Of a stretch of DNA of 36,636 bases, positions 31,371-36,636 are shown one piece after another. Each line of letters opens with the position of its first letter. Position 1 is the stretch's first letter. The DNA comes from a virus: IMG/VR virus record IMGVR_UViG_3300025141_000321, positions 1-36,636 of that record; one strand, written 5' to 3'. The notes below the pieces were generated by a model. That model ran no database searches. It was not told the origin of the DNA and saw nothing but the letters and a program-made list of their open reading frames with translations. Both the position numbers and the translations under genes were made by a program.

Positions 31371-31799
31371 TCAACCTTCCTCCCGGAGCGTGGCGTCGAG
31401 GATCTCCAGCTCGTCCACGATCTCCTCAATGCTCGGGGTCCCCGGGAGGTCTACGATCTTGGCGATCTTGTCGAGCTCCGCGCGCAGACGCTTCATGCCC
31501 TCGCGCCACGAATCGCCCGTGCGGTCGATGCATTCCTCGAGCTGCTCCATCATGTCGTTTTCGGCCGCATCTGTCGCCTCGACGATCCGCTGCTGCACGC
31601 TCTCCTCCGGCTCGGCTGCGAGCACGAGCGATTCGAGGTCGCGCAGCTCGCCGCACACCTCATACACGACATCGTCGATGCACTCCTCGTCGCCGAGGAC
31701 GGTGCGTAGGTAGATCTCGATCGCATCGGACGGGAGGCGGTTGTCACGGCGCGATACCAGTTGATCGGTCGCAGATCCGTCGGACGAATAGCAGGCCAT
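31371..31799 (-). CDS. Acidic helical protein, first gene of the leftward operon (142 aa)
   Basis: ATG 31799 is chosen for the GGAGTCCCCCCC leader with GGAGT 7 nt upstream. The protein is strongly acidic and helical (ECIDDVVYEVCGELRDLESLVLAAEPEE; DMMEQLEECIDRTGDSW; IEEIVDELEILDATLREEG). No motif recognised. As the first gene after the divergent promoter it is probably expressed early; such acidic first genes are often host-takeover or inhibitor proteins, but that is only a guess. Confidence 0.6.
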   Translation of the reverse strand: MACYSSDGSATDQLVSRRDNRLPSDAIEIYLRTVLGDEECIDDVVYEVCGELRDLESLVLAAEPEESVQQRIVEATDAAENDMMEQLEECIDRTGDSWREGMKRLRAELDKIAKIVDLPGTPSIEEIVDELEILDATLREEG

Positions 31800-31830
31800 G
31801 GGGGGGACTCCATGTCTGGGGACTGAGGTC

Positions 31831-31895
31831 ATCGTTGATCGGCTCGCGGGGCTTGTCAAGCGATTGTTGACACGACATTTCGACGGGTCTACCCT
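31831..31895. promoter_or_regulatory. Divergent promoter pair with back-to-back -35 boxes
   Basis: Rightward: TTGACA (31867-31872), 17 nt, TACCCT (31890-31895), leading to the primase-helicase. Leftward (minus strand): TTGACA (31859-31854), 17 nt, AACGAT (31836-31831), leading to the 31799 operon. The two consensus -35 boxes form an inverted repeat TGTCAA-N7-TTGACA, so one bound regulator or polymerase could affect both directions. Confidence 0.6.
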
Positions 31896-31917
31896 CCGGA
31901 CAAATCGGAGTTCCTTA

Positions 31918-34164
31918 ATGCCACGGTGCCTAGTCCTGCCGGACCGCTACGTCGCCGGGTGGAGCACGCTCCATCCGGCTGTAGATCTCGAGGAGATGCT
32001 CACCACCGAGCACGCCACGGATGCGCACTTCGCGTGCTACTACGTCCCGGGCGAAGACCAGATCCCGCGCCTCGTCAAAGGATCACGCGCGCGCGTGCGC
32101 GAGATGGGGGGCGACATCGTCTGCGATGTCCTGGCTGTCGACGTAGACGCCCCCAAGGACGCCGACATGCAGCCGTGGCGAGACCAACAAGCAGAGCTCG
32201 TCGAAGAACACGCCTGGATCGACGATGCCGCAACCTATGACACCCTCGGAGGGTATCGGCTGGTCTGGACCATCGATCCGCTTGCACCTGCCGCGTTCGA
32301 ACGCCGGGTGGTGGGCGTCATCGCCGAGCTGCGCCGGCTCGGCATACCCGCCGATGAGGCGTGCTCCGACTGGACGCGCCTTTACAGGTGCCCGGGGGCT
32401 CCCCGCTATCGGGGGTTCTCGGCGCGTCCCGGGGCGCGTATGCTGCGGTTCTCACCACCTCCGATCCCCCCGAAGGGCGACGCTCCGGCGTCGCTCTTCG
32501 GCGATCTCGGCGAGACGCGCACGCCCTTTGTCCTCCCGGAGACGGTCGAAGAAGGCGACGACGGTCCCGGGCGCAACGTCACGCTGCTCCGGCTCGCCGG
32601 GAAGCTCCGCGCCGCGGGGATGGGCGCCGATGCCGTCCTCGCCGCCGTCCGCGCCGAGAACGATCGGATCTGCCGGCCGCCGCTTGTCGATGCAGAGCTC
32701 CTGCACCTCGTCGGGTACGTCGCCGAGAAGCCCGTAGGCGTCGACCTCCGCGCCGCGGTCGAGGCCCACGACGCCGGCGAACCGACAACGGACGCCGGTC
32801 CGCGCATCCTGCACGACTCTGAGGTCCGGCTCTGCTCTATCGTCCTCGAGGACATGGAGGGCGACGGAGAACCCCTCGCCTTCGACGCCGGGCGGATGTG
32901 GCGGTACAGCCCCGCGGGCGTCTGGGAGTCTGTGCCGGACCATCTCGGCCACCGGGCGGTGATGGGGCTCGATGAAGAGCCCGTGCTTGGCGCCATGCGT
33001 GCCGACGGCTCTCGGAAGATCGTCCCGCTCAAGGTCTCCCATCGGATGTGTGATGCGGTGTGGAGGCTGGCGCGGTCCCGGCGCGCTCGGCCGGGGTTCT
33101 TCGACGGTGGACAGCGGGGCGTGGCGTTCTGCAACGGTTTTCTCAGCTGGTCCGGGGAGCTCGTGGAGCACAGCCCCGAACACCGGGTGCGCCACCGGCT
33201 CGCCTTCGACTATGTGAAGGGAGCGAGCGCCCCTCGGTTCGTCTCCGCCCTCGAGCAGTGGTTGTCGCCGCTCGGTGACGACGCCGGGGCTGTTGGAGAG
33301 CTCCTCGCCGAGTTCGCCGGCGCGTGCCTCTTCGGCGCCGCGACGGACTACCAGCGCGCCCTCGTGCTCTATGGTTTGCTTGCGAGCAACGGCAAGTCGC
33401 AGTTCGTCGAGATCGTCTCCGCCCTCTTCCCCGCGGGGATGATCGCTGCTGTGCCCCCTCAGCGCATGGACGATCAACCCGCGCGGGCCAAACTCGCAGG
33501 CGTCCGGATCAACGTCGTGAGCGAGCTGCCCGAGGCGGAGATCCTGCGATCCGAGGGGTTCAAGGCGTTCGTCGGCGGCGACCGTGTGGAGGCCCGGCAG
33601 GTGTACAGAGAAGGGTTTGACTATCGGCCTATCGCCGGGCACCTCTTCGCCGCCAACCGCCTCCCTCTAGTCCGGGACACAACCGAGGGCTTCTGGCGTC
33701 GGTGGCTGGTCGTGCCCTTCCGTCGGCGCTTCACCACTGCGTCGCCGGGCTTCGAGCCCGACCTCGCTCGGCGGGTCATCGACGAGGAGCTCCAAGGCGT
33801 CGCCGCGTGGGCCGTTGCCGGTGCCCGCCGACTGCGACGACGGGGAGGATATGCGCCTCCAGGCGCCTGCGTGCAGGCTCTCGAGGACTGGCGCCACTCC
33901 GCAGATCGCGTCGCAGCGTTCGTGCTGGAGTGCTGCGAGGATGTCTCCGATCGTGAGGATTGGTCATCATCCGCTGTCCTGCACCGCGCTTTCGACACAT
34001 GGGCGTTCGAAAACGGGGGCAAGAAAATCTCTCAGCGGCTTTTCGGGCTCAGAATTCAAGAACTCGGGTTCACGGAGGAGCTGGAAAAACGAGAACGGCG
34101 GCGAGGAGGTGTTTTTTTCCCTCTGCGCCGAAAAGGGCTCGCGAAAAATCTACCGGAACACTAA
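31918..34164 (+). CDS. D5-like primase-helicase (748 aa)
   Basis: The protein likely primes and unwinds DNA at the origin. Residues about 60-165 are an archaeo-eukaryotic type primase domain: VLAVDVDAP (Asp75, Asp77), GGYRLVWTI, SDWTRLYRCPGAPR. A helical linker (PriCT-like, near AGKLRAAGMGADAVLAAVRAEN) follows, then an SF3 helicase: Walker A GLLASNGKS (486-494), RINVVSELPEAE (Walker B region), GHLFAANRLPLV (motif C with Asn) and FWRRW (592-596, Arg finger). The C-terminus has a winged-helix-like end. ATG 31918 has GGAG 7 nt upstream; the frame is open to 31798 but that part holds the promoter. The iteron array starts 3 bp after the stop. Confidence 0.88.
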   Translation: MPRCLVLPDRYVAGWSTLHPAVDLEEMLTTEHATDAHFACYYVPGEDQIPRLVKGSRARVREMGGDIVCDVLAVDVDAPKDADMQPWRDQQAELVEEHAWIDDAATYDTLGGYRLVWTIDPLAPAAFERRVVGVIAELRRLGIPADEACSDWTRLYRCPGAPRYRGFSARPGARMLRFSPPPIPPKGDAPASLFGDLGETRTPFVLPETVEEGDDGPGRNVTLLRLAGKLRAAGMGADAVLAAVRAENDRICRPPLVDAELLHLVGYVAEKPVGVDLRAAVEAHDAGEPTTDAGPRILHDSEVRLCSIVLEDMEGDGEPLAFDAGRMWRYSPAGVWESVPDHLGHRAVMGLDEEPVLGAMRADGSRKIVPLKVSHRMCDAVWRLARSRRARPGFFDGGQRGVAFCNGFLSWSGELVEHSPEHRVRHRLAFDYVKGASAPRFVSALEQWLSPLGDDAGAVGELLAEFAGACLFGAATDYQRALVLYGLLASNGKSQFVEIVSALFPAGMIAAVPPQRMDDQPARAKLAGVRINVVSELPEAEILRSEGFKAFVGGDRVEARQVYREGFDYRPIAGHLFAANRLPLVRDTTEGFWRRWLVVPFRRRFTTASPGFEPDLARRVIDEELQGVAAWAVAGARRLRRRGGYAPPGACVQALEDWRHSADRVAAFVLECCEDVSDREDWSSSAVLHRAFDTWAFENGGKKISQRLFGLRIQELGFTEELEKRERRRGGVFFPLRRKGLAKNLPEH

Positions 34165-34166
34165 GC

Positions 34167-34430
34167 CCTAGTGTGTAGCTTAGGTGTAGCTTAGGTGTAG
34201 CTTAGATGCAGCAATTCCCCAATGATATCGTAGAGATGTAGCTTGTGTAGCTTATATGAACTTCCCCCACACGGAAATTGGGTAAACACATGTTCACGAC
34301 TGTACATATGAAAGGGCAAACCCTTAAAGAGAGGGAGAGGTCTAAGCTGCACAAGCTACACGCCAGCGGAATCATTGGGGAATTGCTGCATCTAAGCTAC
34401 ACCTAAGCTACACACTAGCTACACACTAGG
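34167..34430. repeat. Palindromic iteron array, putative replication origin
   Basis: Outer arms 34167-34226 and 34371-34430 are inverted repeats matching at 57 of 60 positions. Inner arms 34237-34254 and 34343-34360 match at 17 of 18. The arms are built from a nonamer TGTAGCTTA: left copies start at 34174, 34185, 34196 (11-bp steps), 34237, 34246; right, inverted copies at 34343, 34352, 34393, 34404, 34415 (again 11-bp steps in the outer three). The centre (34255-34342) is AT-rich and has AAGGG-CAAA-CCCTT (34312-34325). The array lies straight after the primase-helicase gene, in a genome otherwise GC-rich. Origin is the likeliest role; a regulatory region for the VRR-NUC operon is the alternative. 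The segment has no gene. Confidence 0.75.
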
Positions 34431-34445
34431 ACACGAGGTGCCGAT

Positions 34446-35000
34446 ATGGGGCCCAGATCGAAGCTACAAGCGAGTCAGAAAAAATCGAAAGGGCAAAAAA
34501 CCGTGCCTTCGGAAAAATCAGAGCATCGAGCGCTCGCGAGAATTCTGCGACGAGCGGGAATTTGCTTCACGCACGTCCCGAATGGTGGACTGCGTGGTGG
34601 GGCGCGGATGGGCGCGGCTGATGGGGTCTTCGCCGGCTTTCCGGACTTCCTGATTTTCGACGCGCCGGCTGCACATAGAGGGTTTGCCATCGAGCTCAAG
34701 CGTCAGGGTGCGCCGCCGTCTGCGGTACGCCCCGAGCAGCAGGCGTGGCTTGATCGCCTGGATGGACGAGGGTGGTCGTGTTTCGTGGCGCGGGGCGCAG
34801 AGGACGCCTATCGGTGGCTCGCCACAAGAGACATCGAGATCGGACGAGGCGATCCGATGACATGGCACGAGTGGCAGCGGGCGGGGGCGAGGGTCGTGAT
34901 CTCTGTGTCGCGCACTTGCCCGTGGTGCGGTGTGGAATCATGGAGGCGCGTACTCGTCGTACACGGTTGCTCCGACTGCAAGCGGACGTGGGCACCATGA
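34446..35000 (+). CDS. VRR-NUC nuclease with zinc ribbon (184 aa)
   Basis: The core has the PD-(D/E)XK VRR-NUC pattern: EHRALARILRRAGICFTHVPNGG (Glu26, PNGG 45-48), then GFPDFLIF (Asp67), AIELKR (Glu83, Lys85) and PEQQAWLDRL (Gln98/99). Such nucleases act on branched DNA or flaps in phage recombination and replication. Beyond the domain a CPWC...CSDC zinc-ribbon-like tail (residues about 158-180) is added. The ATG at 34446 follows GAGGTGCCGAT directly downstream of the iteron array. ATGA overlap with the next gene. Confidence 0.87.
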   Translation: MGPRSKLQASQKKSKGQKTVPSEKSEHRALARILRRAGICFTHVPNGGLRGGARMGAADGVFAGFPDFLIFDAPAAHRGFAIELKRQGAPPSAVRPEQQAWLDRLDGRGWSCFVARGAEDAYRWLATRDIEIGRGDPMTWHEWQRAGARVVISVSRTCPWCGVESWRRVLVVHGCSDCKRTWAP

Positions 35001-35287
35001 GCGCCGGACCTGACCGAGCAGGGCGGTGGTCCTACGACACGCCACACGCGGGACGCAGAGCCGTCCTTGTGGCCATGGAGCCGCTGCCGGATGATCCCCG
35101 GTATGCGGAGCGGGAGCGCCCGTGCGTGCTCCTCCCTGGCCACAAGTGGGCGGTGATCGTCGGGTTCCTCGCCGCAGGGGAGTGGGAATGGCTCGAGGAT
35201 CTCGGGCCGGAGGACGAGCGGACCATGCATCGGGCGATGTCGACAGGGGCAGACGTCGAGCGGCAGACCAGCGAGAGGCGGATATGA
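34997..35287 (+). CDS. Small unknown protein (96 aa)
   Basis: ATG 34997 overlaps the nuclease stop. The sequence (YDTPHAGRRAVLVAMEPLPD, VLLPGHKWAVIVGFLAAGEWEW) looks like a compact beta-rich protein with a Trp-rich centre and an acidic end. No family recognised. Coupled by ATGA overlaps to the nuclease before and methylase after, it may belong to the same DNA-processing set. Confidence 0.55.
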   Translation: MSAGPDRAGRWSYDTPHAGRRAVLVAMEPLPDDPRYAERERPCVLLPGHKWAVIVGFLAAGEWEWLEDLGPEDERTMHRAMSTGADVERQTSERRI

Positions 35288-36033
35288 AAGTGCTCCGGCC
35301 GTTCTTCTCGTTCTACGGTGCGAAGTGGCGCGCAGCAGCGCACTACCCTGCGCCGGAGCATCCGGTCATTGTCGAGCCGTTCGCCGGGTCGGCCGGGTAT
35401 TCGCTGCGTTACTACGCCAGGCGAATCGTGCTCGTGGATCGCGACCCGTTGATCGCGGCCCTGTGGCGATACCTCATCCGCGTCCGCGCGTCGGAAATCC
35501 GATCGCTACCCGACATCAAAGCAGATCAGACAGTCGACGATCTCGGCGTCTGCGAAGAGGCACGGTGGTTGATCGGATTCTGGAGCAACCAAGGATCGTC
35601 GTATCCGCACAAGAGGCCGAGTACATGGGCGAGGGAATACCCGGAGAAATTCTGGGGGGAAGCACGACGAGAACGAGTAGCATCACAGGTCGAGCACATC
35701 CGCCATTGGAGCGTCATCGAGGGCGATTACTCGAGCGCGCCGGATGCGCGAGCAACGTGGTTCGTTGATCCGCCATACGAGAAGGCTGGCACGCACTACA
35801 AGCACAGCTCCAAGGCGATTGAATTCGGACATCTCGGCGAATGGTGCCGCAGGCGACGAGGGCAAGTGATCGTGTGCGAGAACGTCGGTGCGGAATGGCT
35901 CCCGTTTGAGCCATGGCGGGACATTTTATCCGGCGGACAGGGCACGAGACGATCGAACAAGTCGGCCGAGGCGATCTGGTATCGCCGAGACGTCGACGTC
36001 TGGGCAGGGAGGGAGTCGTCATGGCGTGGATGA
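35284..36033 (+). CDS. DNA adenine N6-methyltransferase, D12 class (249 aa)
   Basis: It methylates adenine in a specific DNA site using S-adenosylmethionine. The order is FYGAKWR (10-16), EPFAGSAG (31-38; motif I, SAM binding), then DPPY (162-165; catalytic motif IV), as in Dam/D12-type alpha enzymes. Length is near the 270 aa of Dam. No restriction enzyme is coded beside it, so it is an orphan methylase that could shield phage DNA from host cleavage or mark DNA for replication or packaging. Target sequence cannot be told from the sequence. Overlaps neighbours by 4 and 13 nt. Confidence 0.87.
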   Translation: MKVLRPFFSFYGAKWRAAAHYPAPEHPVIVEPFAGSAGYSLRYYARRIVLVDRDPLIAALWRYLIRVRASEIRSLPDIKADQTVDDLGVCEEARWLIGFWSNQGSSYPHKRPSTWAREYPEKFWGEARRERVASQVEHIRHWSVIEGDYSSAPDARATWFVDPPYEKAGTHYKHSSKAIEFGHLGEWCRRRRGQVIVCENVGAEWLPFEPWRDILSGGQGTRRSNKSAEAIWYRRDVDVWAGRESSWRG

Positions 36034-36335
36034 ATCAGAGCGAATACGCCAGGCACCGAGCATCGCGAGGTCTGCCCGGAGGCACGCGCCAGGCGGTCTC
36101 GCAGGCGGTGAGGGCTGGTCGGATCCACGTCGACGCCGACGGCGAGATCGATCCGGTCCGCGCCGATGTGGAGTGGGCCCGGAACTCGGCGCCGCCGCCG
36201 ACGGCGCGAGGGCAGCGGCGGCGACCAGCGCCTGCGGATGTAGAGCGGGCGGTTCAACGCATAGCCGATGCCGTGCGCGATGAGATGAGACGGATCGCCC
36301 ACGGCGTGGGCATGGACGAGGAGCAGGAACCATGA
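36021..36335 (+). CDS. Nu1-like HTH protein, second small-terminase candidate (104 aa)
   Basis: The segment MNQSEYARHRASRGLPGGTRQAVSQAVRAGRIHVDADGEIDPVRADVEW follows the pattern of phage DNA-packaging Nu1-type winged HTH proteins (QSEyAr..g.srqaVskaikaGrI...DG.IDp..Ad..w). The rest is a basic linker and a helix. Start ATG 36021 has GGGAGGGAG close by; ATG 36030 is an alternative. It lies about 300 bp before the right end, next to the likely cos region, which fits a terminase subunit that binds the packaging site. Confidence 0.65.
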   Translation: MAWMNQSEYARHRASRGLPGGTRQAVSQAVRAGRIHVDADGEIDPVRADVEWARNSAPPPTARGQRRRPAPADVERAVQRIADAVRDEMRRIAHGVGMDEEQEP

Positions 36336-36553
36336 GCGAGCAGACGCACGGACCAGAGTGCTGGCGCAAGCACATCGAGTGTGCGGTGCGACGATCGGAG
36401 AGGATGGAGGAGGATTGCGATCTATGGCGAGAGGCGGTGGTACAGCTCAACGCGGTGAACGCACGGTTATCTATGCGCCTCGAGCGCCTGCGCTGGGCGT
36501 TCGTACAGCACATCGAGACCGCGGAAGCGAAGGAGCCGGAGCAGACCCCGTGA
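36332..36553 (+). CDS. Small coiled-coil protein at the right end (73 aa)
   Basis: An ATGA overlap links it to the HTH gene. The sequence (MSEQTHGPECWRKHIECAV..., DLWREAVVQLNAVNARLSMRLERL) is a Cys-containing start followed by a probable coiled coil. No family recognised. Last gene before the terminal hairpin. Confidence 0.55.
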   Translation: MSEQTHGPECWRKHIECAVRRSERMEEDCDLWREAVVQLNAVNARLSMRLERLRWAFVQHIETAEAKEPEQTP

Positions 36554-36579
36554 TTGTGTCTCCGAGCAGAGGTGGAGGG

Positions 36580-36621
36580 GCGCTGACCCCCCACCCCCTT
36601 GACCGATCCGGGGGTCAGCGC
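36580..36621. terminator. Right-end hairpin, 12-bp stem
   Basis: GCGCTGACCCCC (36580-36591) pairs with GGGGGTCAGCGC (36610-36621) around an 18-nt loop. It follows the last rightward gene and ends 3 bases before the terminal repeat. It may end transcription, although no T-run follows directly (a T5 lies 32 bases on if the ends are joined), or form part of the cos recognition structure. Confidence 0.55.
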
Positions 36622-36624
36622 GGC

Positions 36625-36636
36625 CGGGAGGAGGTT
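36625..36636. repeat. 12-bp terminal direct repeat, right copy
   Basis: CGGGAGGAGGTT, identical to bases 1-12. See the left copy. Together with the adjacent hairpin it marks the probable cohesive-end site; joining the ends over one copy puts the Nu1-like gene about 450 bp before the first small-terminase candidate. Confidence 0.6.

Noticed and set aside
31798-31917. Upstream extension of the primase-helicase
   Set aside because: It would include the divergent promoter; GGAG 7 nt before ATG 31918 marks the start.
32452-33642. 396-codon minus-strand frame opposite the primase-helicase
   Set aside because: Antisense shadow of a gene with clear SF3 motifs.
34282-34290. DnaA-box-like GTAAACACA in the origin candidate
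   Set aside because: Only six of nine bases agree with the consensus, too weak to call.
1-36636. tRNA genes, integrase, attachment site, toxin-antitoxin or defence island
   Set aside because: I looked for cloverleaf patterns and recombinase or defence motifs and saw none convincing; a search tool could still find a weak one.

Overview
The window looks like one complete or near-complete genome of a tailed, dsDNA siphovirus-type phage of about 36.6 kb with high GC. The same 12 bases (CGGGAGGAGGTT) occur at both ends, as expected for a cos phage whose single-stranded overhangs were filled in. Spanin-like and holin-like genes suggest a Gram-negative host, and the composition suggests a high-GC one. 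The species cannot be read from the sequence. I see no integrase, tRNA or CRISPR array. The only repressor-like gene is a tiny HTH protein, so a lytic lifestyle is likely but not proven.

Region 1 (188-20126, rightward) is the packaging, virion and lysis module: small-terminase candidate, TerL, portal, several small head genes, a gpT-like major capsid protein, connector and terminator candidates, tail tube, a tail-assembly chaperone pair with a canonical -1 slippery site, tape measure (613 aa), a tail-tip protein of 862 aa, further beta-rich tail genes, a secreted beta-rich protein, then the lysis cassette (M15-type endolysin, TM/coiled-coil protein, holin, i-spanin, lysis-associated membrane protein). 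Genes commonly overlap by 4 bases or abut. The two clear gaps, before the capsid gene and before the secreted-protein gene, carry similar promoter-like boxes.

Region 2 (20131-22504) starts with fourteen 10-bp tandem repeats and a near-consensus promoter. Then come a short rightward set (HNH endonuclease, a duplicated pair of small unknown modules, an HTH protein, an orphan). Region 3 (22548-31799, leftward) is the replication and recombination operon, read from right to left: acidic protein, RecB/Cas4-like nuclease fused to a second protein, short sliding-clamp-like protein, SF2 helicase, DUF3310-like protein, unknown (DUF669-like?), pentapeptide-repeat protein, family A DNA polymerase, and four small genes including a YkgJ-like cysteine cluster protein.

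Region 4 (31918-36553, rightward) has a D5-type primase-helicase, then a 264-bp AT-rich palindromic iteron array that I read as the likely replication origin, then VRR-NUC nuclease, a small unknown, a DNA adenine methyltransferase, a Nu1-like HTH protein and a small unknown. The leftward and rightward replication operons diverge from one compact promoter region at 31831-31895 whose two -35 boxes form an inverted repeat. If the ends join, region 4 runs directly into region 1.

Assignments rest on motifs read by eye; no database search was possible.
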